Of a stretch of DNA of 64,000 nt, positions 1-7,903 are shown piece after piece. Location: the NCBI RefSeq assembly GCF_900115685.1, contig NZ_FOXJ01000001.1, positions 1,645,796 to 1,709,795 on the forward strand, written 5' to 3'. This DNA comes from Variovorax sp. 770b2. Lineage in GTDB: Bacteria > Pseudomonadota > Gammaproteobacteria > Burkholderiales > Burkholderiaceae_C. Under the pieces are notes generated by a model. That model worked only from the letters and a program-made list of their open reading frames with translations. It did not search any database and was not told the origin of the DNA. Numbering within the stretch: position 1 is the first letter of the stretch; the number at the start of each line of letters is the position of its first letter. The position numbers and the translations under genes are program-made.

Positions 1-1552
1 CGGGCGTTTCGGGGAAGTCGCTGTCGCCGAGTTCCATGCGCACGTTCTGCACCGGCAGGCCGAGCATCTCGGCCGCGATCTGCGTGAGCACCGTGTAGCT
101 GCCCGTGCCGATGTCGGTCATGGCCATGCGCGCCGTGAGCACGCCCTGCCGGTCGAGCGACACGCTGCACTTCGCGTCCATCAGGAGGTTGCTGCGCGTG
201 GCGGCGGCAAAGCCGATGCCGATGAGCCACCGGTCTTCGCGCACCGCACCCGGCACCGCGTTGCGCCGGCTCCAGCCGAAGCGCTCGGCGCCTTCCTTCA
301 TGCAGCGCACCAGCTGCCGGGTCGAGAAGGGAATGTTCTTCTCGGGGTCCATGGCCGGTTCGTTGCGCAGCCGCAGCTCGATCGGGTCCAGCTTCAGTTT
401 CTCGGCCAGCTCGTCCATCGCCTGCTCCAGTGCCAGCATGCCGACCGCTTCGCCGGGCGCGCGCGTGGAGTCCGAGATCGGCAGGTCGAGCTTGACCACG
501 CGGTGGGTGGTGAGGCGGTTCGGCGCGGCGTAGAGCGAACGCGTCTGGGTGCTGGCGGTTTCGTAGAAATCGTCGAAGCGCGCGCTGTGCGAGAGCGAAT
601 CGTGGCCGATGGCGGTGAGCTTGCCGTCCGGCGTGGCGCCCAGCCGCAGGCGCTGGACCGTCTGGCTGCGGTGCGTGGTGAAGTGGAACATCTGCTGGCG
701 CGTGAGCGCGGTCTTCACCGGGCGCCCGAGTTGCCGCGCGGCCATGGCCGAGAGCATCACGTCGCCATACACCGGCAGCTTGCCGCCGAAGCCGCCGCCG
801 ATGTAGCGGCTCACGATGCGCACCTTCGAGGGCGGAATCTGCAGCGTGTTGGCCACCGCGTTCTGCGCGCTCTCCAGCAGCTGCGAGGCGCAGTGCACCG
901 TGACGCGGTCGCCCGTCCACCAGGCGATGGTGGCGTGCGGCTCCATCTGCGCGTGGATGTGATAGGGCGTCGTGTAGGTCGCATCGACCTGCACCGGCGC
1001 GGCGGCGAAGGCGCCGTCGAAATCGCCGATGCGGCTGTCGGCCTTCTGCATCTCGTCGTCCTTGGGCTTCTCGGCCTTGCCGCGCGCGGCGGCCATGTCG
1101 TACTCGCCGGGCTCGGCGTCGTAGCGGATGCGGATCAACTGCGCGGCCGCGCGCGCGATCTCGAAGCTCTCGGCCACCACGAAGGCCACGGCCTCGCCGT
1201 AGTAGCGCACGCGGTTGCTCGCCAGTTGCGGCGTGGAGCGCGCAAAGCGGTCCTTGGCATCGATGGGGCCCCAGGGCGCTTGTTTGGGCACGTTGCGGTG
1301 CGTCATCACCAGCAGCACGCCGGGCGCCTTCTCGGCGGCCGATGCGTCGATGTCGGCGACCGTGCCCTTGGGAATCGTGGCCTCGACGATGAAACCGTAG
1401 GCCGGCTTGCCCGGCGCCTCCTGCACCTCGTAGGCGTAGGGCGCGTTGCCGGTCACCTTGAGGCGGCCGTCGACGCGGTCGATGGGCTTGCCGATGAGGC
1501 CGCTGCGGTTCTCGTCGATCGGATTGCGGCCGGAGGGTGCTGTCATTTCCAT
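1..1552 (-). CDS. paoC: PaoC-type molybdopterin-binding subunit of periplasmic aldehyde oxidoreductase (partial, 3' end outside window)
   Basis: Large catalytic subunit of a xanthine-dehydrogenase-family enzyme that oxidises aldehydes to carboxylic acids on a molybdenum cofactor. About 517 residues are visible from the start MEMTAPSGRNPIDENRSG; the gene runs off the left edge. The N-terminal hammerhead region (GKPIDRVDGRLKVTG, RVRYYGEAVAFVVAE) and the glycine-rich cofactor loop (RYIGGGFGGKLPVYGD) are clear. It lies 13 bp after paoB in the same direction, as in the E. coli paoABC (yagTSR) operon. Family assignment is firm; the natural substrate cannot be read from the sequence. Confidence 0.93.
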   Translation of the reverse strand, partial: MEMTAPSGRNPIDENRSGLIGKPIDRVDGRLKVTGNAPYAYEVQEAPGKPAYGFIVEATIPKGTVADIDASAAEKAPGVLLVMTHRNVPKQAPWGPIDAKDRFARSTPQLASNRVRYYGEAVAFVVAESFEIARAAAQLIRIRYDAEPGEYDMAAARGKAEKPKDDEMQKADSRIGDFDGAFAAAPVQVDATYTTPYHIHAQMEPHATIAWWTGDRVTVHCASQLLESAQNAVANTLQIPPSKVRIVSRYIGGGFGGKLPVYGDVMLSAMAARQLGRPVKTALTRQQMFHFTTHRSQTVQRLRLGATPDGKLTAIGHDSLSHSARFDDFYETASTQTRSLYAAPNRLTTHRVVKLDLPISDSTRAPGEAVGMLALEQAMDELAEKLKLDPIELRLRNEPAMDPEKNIPFSTRQLVRCMKEGAERFGWSRRNAVPGAVREDRWLIGIGFAAATRSNLLMDAKCSVSLDRQGVLTARMAMTDIGTGSYTVLTQIAAEMLGLPVQNVRMELGDSDFPETP

Positions 1553-1565
1553 GGCGTTTCTCTCC

Positions 1566-2549
1566 TCAGGCGGCCCGGGCGGCCTCGTTGATGGTGGCCT
1601 GCAGCGTGCGGCGCAGCAGCGGGAGCTTGAAGTCGTTGTGGCCGAAGCCGCGTGCGCCCGCCAGCACGGTGTCGGCCGCGGCGTTGACGGTGGCCTCGTC
1701 GAGCACGGTGCCCGCGAGGCGGGTCTCGGCCGCTTCCACGCGCCACGGCTTGTGCGCGAGGCCGCCGAACGCCATGCGCGCCGAGCGGATGCGCCCGCCG
1801 CTCGCATCCACGATGGCCGCCACCGACACCAGCGCGAAGGCATAGGAGGCGCGGTCGCGCACCTTGCGGTACACGTGGCGGCCGGGCAGGGGCGGCGGCA
1901 GCGTCACGCCGGTGATCATTTCGCCGGGCTGCAGGTTGGTCTCGACGTGCGGCGTGTTGCCGGGCAGGCGGTGGAAATCGGCGATGGGAATCACGCGGCG
2001 CATGCCGCTGGGCATCACGGTCTCCACTTGCGCATCGAGCAGGCGCATGGCCACTGCCATGTCCGACGGATGCGTGGCGATGCACTGATCGCTCGCGCCC
2101 AGCACCGCGTGGATGCGGTTGTAGCCCTGCAGCGCCGAGCAGCCCGAGCCGGGCTGGCGCTTGTTGCAGGGGCGGGCGGTGTCGTAGAAGTAGTAGCAGC
2201 GCGTGCGCTGCAGCAGGTTGCCGCCGGTGGTGGCCTTGTTGCGCAGCTGGCCCGAGGCGCCGGCGAGCAGCGCGCGGCTCAGCACCGCGTAGTCGCGGCG
2301 CACGCGGGCGTCCGCGGCCAAGTCTGAATTACGCACCATCGCGCCGATGCGCAGGCCGCCGTTCTCGGCGGGCTCGATGCGGTCCAGGCCCAGGCGGTTG
2401 ATGTCCACCAGGTGCACAGGCGTCTCGACCTGCAGCTTCATCAGGTCGAGCAGGTTGGTGCCGCCGGCGATCATCCGTGCGCCAGGCCGGGCGGCCGCGG
2501 CGGCTGCGGTGGCGGGCGTGTCCGCGCGTTCGTAGGTAAAGGCTTTCAT
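1566..2549 (-). CDS. paoB: PaoB-type FAD-binding subunit of aldehyde oxidoreductase
   Basis: Medium subunit (327 residues) that carries FAD and passes electrons between the molybdenum and iron-sulfur subunits. The start [16 protein letters not shown] matches E. coli PaoB closely; an in-frame upstream extension was rejected because it lies inside paoA. The FAD loop [12 protein letters not shown] is near residues 34-45. The cysteine-rich insertion ([20 protein letters not shown] and following Cys) corresponds to the extra [4Fe-4S] site known in PaoB. Its ATG overlaps the paoA stop by 4 bp, indicating translational coupling. Confidence 0.95.
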   Translation of the reverse strand: MKAFTYERADTPATAAAAAARPGARMIAGGTNLLDLMKLQVETPVHLVDINRLGLDRIEPAENGGLRIGAMVRNSDLAADARVRRDYAVLSRALLAGASGQLRNKATTGGNLLQRTRCYYFYDTARPCNKRQPGSGCSALQGYNRIHAVLGASDQCIATHPSDMAVAMRLLDAQVETVMPSGMRRVIPIADFHRLPGNTPHVETNLQPGEMITGVTLPPPLPGRHVYRKVRDRASYAFALVSVAAIVDASGGRIRSARMAFGGLAHKPWRVEAAETRLAGTVLDEATVNAAADTVLAGARGFGHNDFKLPLLRRTLQATINEAARAA

Positions 2550-3241
2550 GAGCGCGCCCCAGCCGCTTCCTTGATCGCCGCGACGATGTTCGGGTAGGCG
2601 CTGCATCGGCAGAGATTGCCGCTCATGCGCTCGCGGATCTCCGCCTCGGTCAGCGTGACGGCGCCGGCCGCGAGGTCGCGCGTGACATGGCTGGGCATGC
2701 CGAGCTTCACCTCGGCCAGCATCCCGGCGGCCGAGCAGATCTGCCCCGGCGTGCAGTAGCCGCACTGGAAGCCGTCGTGGTCCAGAAAGGCCTGCTGGAT
2801 CGGATGCAGCGTGTCGCCCTGCGCCAGGCCTTCGATGGTGGTGACGGACTGCCCGTCGTGCATCACCGCCAGCGTCAGGCATGCATTGGTGCGGCGCCCC
2901 TCGATCAGCACCGTGCAGGCACCGCACTGGCCATGGTCGCAGCCTTTTTTCGTGCCGTTCATGCGCAGGTTCTCGCGCAGCGCATCCAGAAGCGTGGTGC
3001 GGGTGTCGACTTCCAGGCGCTGCGGTTTGCCGTTGATTTCGAGCTGCAGCGGCATTCGCTGCGGCGGCGGTTCGGCCACGGCCGCAGGATTTGCTGCTGG
3101 ACCTGCCGCGGGGGCGGATTGCGCGTGCGCCAGCAATGGCGCATGGGCACCGGCGAGCGCTGCGCCCGACTGGAACATGGCGCGCCGCGTCAGGCGACTT
3201 GCGCCATCGTCCACGCCGTGCGGGTGATCTTCGAATTTCAT
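2546..3241 (-). CDS. paoA: PaoA-type [2Fe-2S] subunit of aldehyde oxidoreductase, Tat-exported
   Basis: Small subunit (231 residues) with two [2Fe-2S] clusters. The N-terminus has a twin-arginine signal ([17 protein letters not shown]) that would carry the folded complex to the periplasm. A plant-ferredoxin-like domain follows ([15 protein letters not shown]), then the helical domain with [11 protein letters not shown] and [10 protein letters not shown]. Resemblance to E. coli PaoA (YagT) is close along the whole length. I chose the ATG just before the Tat motif instead of the longer in-frame start. It is the first gene of the paoABC operon; the PaoD-type maturation factor is not visible here. 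Confidence 0.95.
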   Translation of the reverse strand: MKFEDHPHGVDDGASRLTRRAMFQSGAALAGAHAPLLAHAQSAPAAGPAANPAAVAEPPPQRMPLQLEINGKPQRLEVDTRTTLLDALRENLRMNGTKKGCDHGQCGACTVLIEGRRTNACLTLAVMHDGQSVTTIEGLAQGDTLHPIQQAFLDHDGFQCGYCTPGQICSAAGMLAEVKLGMPSHVTRDLAAGAVTLTEAEIRERMSGNLCRCSAYPNIVAAIKEAAGARS

Positions 3242-3467
3242 GTGGGTTTCTCCGAGCGCATGAGGCGCGAAGAAAATCCTAGGAACGGTGTCCGGGTGCG
3301 CGGCAGCGTCATCGCGCTGTTGTGATGTAGGCACGCGCCGACGGTTGTGCGGGCCCGGATCTGTAGGCCGTTTCCTGCGCCAACATGGCCGGATATCCAT
3401 CGACCGCCGCTTCTGCATGCGCCTTCAATGCTGCTGCGAAGCACCCCCCAAAAAAGGAGACACGGTC

Positions 3468-3773
3468 ATGGAATTCGAGGGCATCTATTGTTTCGATACG
3501 GCGTCGGTGCGCTTTGCCGTCTATCCCAACGGGCCGGACGGCGCGAGGGTCGTGGCGCACATTTCAGAAGACACCTTGCACGACGCATTCGGCACGCGGG
3601 AAGTGGGCGACGGATTGCTGCAGGCTTGCAAGACCCACTTCGACGCGCTCGAGGCGGCGGTCGTCGCACGCTTTCGAGCCGACCCTCGGTGGCCTCTCAT
3701 GATCACCCTCGACGACTTTCCCTTACGCCGCGATCTTTCTACCGGTGACCGGAGCGGCGCAACGATCGCCTGA
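3468..3773 (+). CDS. DUF1488-like small protein
   Basis: A 101-residue protein starting MEFEGIYCFDT, preceded by a strong ribosome binding site (AAGGAGA) 7 bases upstream. The layout, a short beta-rich N-terminus (VRFAVYPNGPDGARVVAHIS), then HDAFGTRE and a helical tail (LQACKTHFDALEAAVVARF), resembles the DUF1488 family of small proteobacterial proteins of unknown function. It is divergent from paoA, with 226 bp between them. The family call rests on pattern recognition only. Confidence 0.7.
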   Translation: MEFEGIYCFDTASVRFAVYPNGPDGARVVAHISEDTLHDAFGTREVGDGLLQACKTHFDALEAAVVARFRADPRWPLMITLDDFPLRRDLSTGDRSGATIA

Positions 3774-3881
3774 AGCCCCCCGGCGAAGGGGCGACGCATC
3801 GCACTTGCCATCGGCCTGCGCCGACGTGGGCTATACGGTGGCGCCCGAACCGACGCACCTCAATCCCTCAAAGGAGTCTTT

Positions 3882-4160
3882 ATGCAGAAGCTTCGAATTT
3901 CGAACGAGCGGCGGGCGCGGCTCCTGGCCGACGGTGTTCTGGCCATCAATGCAAGAAGCGAGGAAGTCCTTCATGGATTGACGCTCGAAGAGTCGCAGTT
4001 CCTGATGGACTTCGGCGATGGCTTGCAGAGCGATAGAACTGCACTCGAACGTCAAGGCGAACTCACGCTGCGGCACGAGCATGCGCGGCTGAGGATCGCA
4101 ACCGCGGACGATGAAAGCAGCGCAGACGAGGAGCACCGTTTGCGGCCCGCAAGATTTTGA
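3882..4160 (+). CDS. Hypothetical small protein
   Basis: A 92-residue soluble, charged protein beginning MQKLRISNERRARLL, with a good ribosome binding site (AAAGGAG) upstream of the ATG. It is predicted helical and has no signal peptide, membrane segment or recognised motif. It lies 108 bp downstream of the DUF1488-like gene on the same strand, in a group of small stress-type genes. No function can be assigned. Confidence 0.6.
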   Translation: MQKLRISNERRARLLADGVLAINARSEEVLHGLTLEESQFLMDFGDGLQSDRTALERQGELTLRHEHARLRIATADDESSADEEHRLRPARF

Positions 4161-4200
4161 ACGCCACGCAGCCCTGAGCAAGTGCGCCGTTCTGGGTTGG

Positions 4201-4530
4201 CTATTTTTTCGGCGCAGAGGGCGCGGGCAGTTCTGTCGCGATGGCGGCCTTGCTCCTCACCCTTGCCGATTCGGCCTGTTCCAGGCATGCGGGTTTGTCC
4301 ACGCTCTTTCCACCGTCGCATTTCTTCATGGCAGCGGCATGGTCGGCATCGATTTTTGCCTCGGCCGCCTTGCGTGCATTGAGTGGGGCCGGCTTGTCGC
4401 CGGGCGTACCGGACTCGGGTCCGGCGGCGTCGATCTCCGCTGGAAGCGGAAGCGCCACCTGTGCGCCTGCGTGGCTGAAAACAAAGCCACTCGTAATGAC
4501 AACGATGAACGTCAAACACAGTCTTGGCAT
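4201..4530 (-). CDS. Hypothetical secreted small protein
   Basis: A 109-residue protein with an apparent Sec signal peptide (about residues 1-23, ending SHAGA-QV). The mature part is rich in Ala, Lys and Asp and holds two cysteines in a short helical stretch (AAMKKCDGGKSVDKPACLEQ), probably a disulfide-linked hairpin in the periplasm. A GGGAGA ribosome binding site precedes the start. It faces the hypothetical gene on its left tail to tail. No known family was recognised. Confidence 0.65.
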   Translation of the reverse strand: MPRLCLTFIVVITSGFVFSHAGAQVALPLPAEIDAAGPESGTPGDKPAPLNARKAAEAKIDADHAAAMKKCDGGKSVDKPACLEQAESARVRSKAAIATELPAPSAPKK

Positions 4531-4609
4531 GGTGGTCTCCCGAGGGGAATACCGGATCGGGGCCAGTCGCGGTTCGCCGCGTCCGGTCCGCGTGCCGCAC
4601 TTGGAATGT

Positions 4610-4762
4610 TCAGCCGTGGCGCTTGAAGTACTGGACTTCGCGCTCGTGCTGCTGCGCCTGTTCTCGCGAGCTGAACGTGCCCAGATTGCGGCGCTTGCCC
4701 GTCTTCGGGTCGGTCTTGCGGGAATAGAGACGGTATTCCCCTGAAGTGAGTTTTCGGATCAT
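4610..4762 (-). CDS. Very small basic protein (50 aa)
   Basis: A 50-residue ORF beginning MIRKLTSGEYRLYSRK and ending EREVQYFKRHG. It is preceded by a well-placed AAGGAGCC ribosome binding site. The pattern 'GEYRLYSRK.DPKTGKRRNLGTF.SRE.A..HE' resembles short conserved proteobacterial proteins of unknown function. It lies about 80 bp upstream of the secreted 109-residue protein gene and is divergent from the PRC-barrel gene. Confidence 0.7.
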   Translation of the reverse strand: MIRKLTSGEYRLYSRKTDPKTGKRRNLGTFSSREQAQQHEREVQYFKRHG

Positions 4763-5012
4763 CGGAGGCTCCTTTACGGCTGGCGGAAAAATTCAATCTG
4801 GGCCGGGAGCACGGGCGATCGTGTCGGACGATTTCACTTCGCCTTGCCAGAACTCAGGGAGTTTCAAGGCCTCTTGGCAGCGGGAAATTTCCTACAGAAC
4901 GACGGTGTCGCAACCGATCCGAACTCTCTGCGTCGCGCGCGACACAGACATCTCGATTCCGGAACTCAAGGCCTCTGCGCCTTTTTTCAATTTTCTTCAA
5001 AAGGAGATATTC

Positions 5013-5357
5013 ATGGCACTCACTTCCAGCCACAACGTGATTTCATCGGACCGGGTCGAAGGGACCGGTGTTTACAACGCAGCGGGCGACAAGCTCGGCA
5101 CCATCGACGATCTCATGATCGACAAGCTGACCGGACAGGTCCGCTATGCGGTCATGGAGTTCGGTGGTTTCCTCGGCATCGGCACCGACCGCTATCCCAT
5201 TCCCTGGAACATGCTGAAGTACGACACCGCGCAGGACGGGTACGTCGTGCCGATCGACAAGGCCGTGCTCGAAGGCGCCCCGCGCTACACCAGCGACCGG
5301 GTCCCGGACTACGACGAGAACTACAGCAGCGCGATCAACAAGTACTACGGGTTCTGA
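5013..5357 (+). CDS. PRC-barrel domain protein
   Basis: A 114-residue protein whose core (VYNAAGDKLGTIDDLMIDK, VRYAVMEFGGFLGIG) is a PRC-barrel fold, first known from photosynthetic reaction centre H subunits and RimM. The C-terminus is tyrosine-rich (YDENYSSAINKYYGF). The ATG has an AAAAGGAGA ribosome binding site; longer upstream frames run through the divergent promoter region and were rejected. Free-standing proteins of this type are common in Burkholderiales next to stress genes, but their role is unknown. Confidence 0.85.
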   Translation: MALTSSHNVISSDRVEGTGVYNAAGDKLGTIDDLMIDKLTGQVRYAVMEFGGFLGIGTDRYPIPWNMLKYDTAQDGYVVPIDKAVLEGAPRYTSDRVPDYDENYSSAINKYYGF

Positions 5358-5559
5358 GCGGCGTTACCGATCACCCACGGTGCGTCGAGGTTGAGGCGCT
5401 GCGCAAGCAGGCGCTCTACGAAATCCTGATGGGGCAGGGGGTCAAGTTCGGGCGCGCCGTGCAAGAGCTGACGGCCATTCCTGCAGACTCGTCGCGGTCC
5501 GCTTCGCTGCGCCATGACACCGCGCACGCGGTGCGATCGAAAGGCGAAGGAGGCAGGGC
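5358..5559. other. Gap without a confident gene
   Basis: A 202-bp stretch between the convergent PRC-barrel and reductase genes. One plus-strand frame reads like protein (EALRKQALYEILMGQGVKFG) but has no convincing start or ribosome binding site, so it could be a remnant. No U-tract terminator was seen. Confidence 0.4.
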
Positions 5560-6516
5560 CTACAGATCCAGCACGAGCGTTTCGGACTTCGAACCCGAGC
5601 AGCAGACCATCACGCGGTCATTGACCGCCTGTTCGCCTGGGGTGAGGACCTGGTCCCGGTGATCCGGCGTGCCTTCCAGCACCATCGTTTCGCAGGCCCC
5701 GCACACGCCTTCCTTGCACGAATAGGGCACCTTGATGCCGGCCGCCAGCAGCGCGTCGAGCATCGTCTTGCCGGGCTCCACCTGGATCGTTTTCCCCGAG
5801 CGGGCGAGCTGCAGCGTGAAACCACCGACGACCGCAGGCGCCTCCTTGGCACTGAAGTACTCGACATGCACCTGCTCGCGCGGCAAGCCGCTCGTGGCCT
5901 CCTCGAAAGAAGCCAGCATCGGAACCGGTCCACAGCAATACAGATGGGCCTTGGGCGGCGCGCAGGCCACCACCGCCTGCAGGTCGAGCACCGCACCGCC
6001 GGGCTCCTGGTCGAAGTTGAAGTGCACCCTGTCGGGCCTGGCGCCTGCCAGTCTGTCGAGTGCGGCCCGAAAGGCCGCCGTGCGGCGGTTTCTCGCGCAA
6101 TAGAAAAGCTCCCACGAGCGCCCGAGCGCCTCGAGCCGTTCGATCATCGATATCAACGGCGTGATGCCGATGCCACCGGCGATCAGGATCGTGTGTTCGG
6201 CCTTTTCGTCGAGCGCGAAGTTGTTCCTCGGCGCTTCGAGAAGAACCTTGCTGCCCACGCGCAGGCGTTCATGCATCTGCCGCGAACCTCCCCGGCTCCT
6301 CAGGTCCTTGTTGACGGCGACCACGTACCGATGACGCTCGTGGGACGGATTGCACAGCGAGTAGCTGCGCACGATGCCATCGCTCAGATGGATATCGACG
6401 TGCGCCCCCGCTGCGAAGGCCGGGAGCTCCTGCTCGTCCGGCGCCCTGAATTCGAAGGACTGGATACCTTCTGCCTCGAAGCGGATGGCCTGGAGGCGAA
6501 CCTCGATCGTGTTCAC
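5560..6516 (-). CDS. VanB-type ferredoxin reductase (FMN / NAD(P)H / [2Fe-2S])
   Basis: A 318-residue electron-transfer protein of the phthalate-dioxygenase-reductase/VanB family. In order: FMN-binding barrel with RSYSLCNPS (about residues 110-118), a nucleotide-binding domain with GGIGITPLISM, and a C-terminal plant-type ferredoxin domain with Cys267, Cys272, Cys275 and a Cys pair at 305-306. Such proteins usually feed electrons to a Rieske oxygenase, but none lies nearby. The immediate upstream gene, 33 bp away, is a MOSC protein, so the partner may be that molybdenum enzyme (inference). It is last in a four-gene operon. Confidence 0.92.
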   Translation of the reverse strand: MNTIEVRLQAIRFEAEGIQSFEFRAPDEQELPAFAAGAHVDIHLSDGIVRSYSLCNPSHERHRYVVAVNKDLRSRGGSRQMHERLRVGSKVLLEAPRNNFALDEKAEHTILIAGGIGITPLISMIERLEALGRSWELFYCARNRRTAAFRAALDRLAGARPDRVHFNFDQEPGGAVLDLQAVVACAPPKAHLYCCGPVPMLASFEEATSGLPREQVHVEYFSAKEAPAVVGGFTLQLARSGKTIQVEPGKTMLDALLAAGIKVPYSCKEGVCGACETMVLEGTPDHRDQVLTPGEQAVNDRVMVCCSGSKSETLVLDL

Positions 6517-6549
6517 GGCGGTCTTTCGAAAAAATGGCTGCGGATGGAT

Positions 6550-7422
6550 TCAGTGAACGCGCACGTCCTGCCCGACGTGAAGCGCGCCGTCCACCTTGAT
6601 CTGCCCGTAGACGCTGATGCACTGGTTCAGGTCGCGCACCAGCGTGCGCATGATCGACGTGTCGCGCGGGAGTTCTTCCTGCTCGCGCGTCACCATGACG
6701 CAGCGCGGGCATCGCATCACCACGTCGATGCCGACCGCACCGAACTGCAGGCTCTTGCCGAGCCATTGCTCTTCCAGCAAGCCCGTGGTCCCGGCATCGT
6801 CGCTCAGCAGGATGTTGGGCCTGAACCGTCGCACGTCGATCTTCGAATCGGGCAGCAGCGTCTGCAGATGACGCATCGAAGCCTCGGTGAGGATGTTGAT
6901 CGGCAGCGCATCGAAGTACGTACCGGGCGGCACGACAAAGGTCGTGAGCTCGCGCACGAGGTCCGGCGGAAACTGCGACAGGTCCAGCGGCTCGTCGTCC
7001 TTCAGCGCGAACATCTTGCGCACCTCGGACATGATGTCGCCGGTCTCGAGCTTGTTGATGCGGTAGTGGTCTTCATCCGATGCCGGCCGCAGCGGCCAGA
7101 GCGTGACGTGGCGGCCGACCAGCTCGGACAACTCCGCATGGATCCGGATGTCGTCGGTGTTGATCTCCATTCCATTGGGGAAGGTAATGCGGGCATGTGG
7201 AACGAGGCCGTTGTCTGCCACCTGGTCGGACAGATACCGTGCCGAGCACTGCATCAGTTCGCCCAGGAATTTGGCGCCGCGGATGGTGCGTGCTTCATCG
7301 TCGCGCACGGCCCAGCCGCGGTCGAAGCGCACGCCGCCCTTGCTCACTTCGGCGCTGGCGAGCCGTTCGCCCTGCATCGACTTGACCGGGTATCTCCAGA
7401 GTTCCTTGACGGTGAGTTGCAT
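6550..7422 (-). CDS. MOSC domain protein (MOSC_N + MOSC), YcbX/mARC-like without ferredoxin tail
   Basis: A 290-residue protein with an N-terminal MOSC_N barrel (LWRYPVKSMQGE) and a C-terminal MOSC domain. The RCPRCVMVT segment places Cys241 where YcbX and mARC proteins have the cysteine that ligates molybdenum. E. coli YcbX carries its own [2Fe-2S] domain at the C-terminus; here the protein stops after MOSC and a separate ferredoxin reductase is encoded 33 bp downstream. It may therefore be the catalytic half of a split N-hydroxylamine-reducing or similar Mo-enzyme (inference). The start gives MQLTVKELWRYPVKS, in line with the family. Confidence 0.88.
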   Translation of the reverse strand: MQLTVKELWRYPVKSMQGERLASAEVSKGGVRFDRGWAVRDDEARTIRGAKFLGELMQCSARYLSDQVADNGLVPHARITFPNGMEINTDDIRIHAELSELVGRHVTLWPLRPASDEDHYRINKLETGDIMSEVRKMFALKDDEPLDLSQFPPDLVRELTTFVVPPGTYFDALPINILTEASMRHLQTLLPDSKIDVRRFRPNILLSDDAGTTGLLEEQWLGKSLQFGAVGIDVVMRCPRCVMVTREQEELPRDTSIMRTLVRDLNQCISVYGQIKVDGALHVGQDVRVH

Positions 7423-7450
7423 GGTTTGCTGCTCCTGTGGATGAAGGCGC

Positions 7451-7837
7451 TCAGGCGAGCGCGGTCGCCTTGATCTCGACCTGCGCGCCCGGCAGGGCGA
7501 GGCCGGCCACTTCGACGGAGGTCCAGGCCGGATAGGGCGCGGTGAAGAAGCGTGCGAGGGCCTCGACGAAGAGCGGCATGTGCTCGCCCAGCGGCCCGAC
7601 GTGAAAGGAGTTGATCTCCACCACGTCGGCATAGCTGCGGCCCGCGGCCTCGAGCACCTGGCCGAGGTTGTGCAATGCGAGATCGATCTGAGCTGCGATG
7701 CCGTCGGCCAGCGTGAGGTCGCTGCCGATGCCGAGCTGGCCCGACAGGAACAGCAGCCCGCCGGCACGGACGGCCGGGGCGAAGTGGTAGTGCGTATGGA
7801 AGTGCTCCATACCGATGGGAATGATGGCATCTCTCAT
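7451..7837 (-). CDS. RidA/YjgF/UK114-family protein
   Basis: A 128-residue Rid-superfamily protein. The typical core GLLFLSGQLGIG, the central helix (LALHNLGQVLEAAG) and the C-terminal strand (ARFFTAPYPAWTSVEVAGLA) are present. RidA hydrolyses reactive enamine/imine intermediates using an arginine; in this copy the usual position reads PYPAWTSVEV, without the family's R-T pair, so it is more like one of the Rid1-7 subfamilies than canonical RidA. It lies between the monooxygenase (66 bp) and MOSC (28 bp) genes, suggesting it clears or converts a product of that pathway. Confidence 0.88.
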   Translation of the reverse strand: MRDAIIPIGMEHFHTHYHFAPAVRAGGLLFLSGQLGIGSDLTLADGIAAQIDLALHNLGQVLEAAGRSYADVVEINSFHVGPLGEHMPLFVEALARFFTAPYPAWTSVEVAGLALPGAQVEIKATALA

Positions 7838-7903
7838 GATTCGGGAACCTCGAAAAAAGTGGTGAATGAAAGGGAACAGAAACGGGAGGAGGGGGTCGGC
7901 GCC

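Noticed and set aside
5345..5527. 60-codon minus-strand frame between PRC-barrel and reductase genes
   Set aside because: No ribosome binding site and no recognisable domain; it overlaps the PRC-barrel stop.
5570..5600. GGGTTCGAA-like tRNA T-arm sequence
   Set aside because: It is within the C-terminal codons of the VanB-type reductase and no cloverleaf can be drawn around it.
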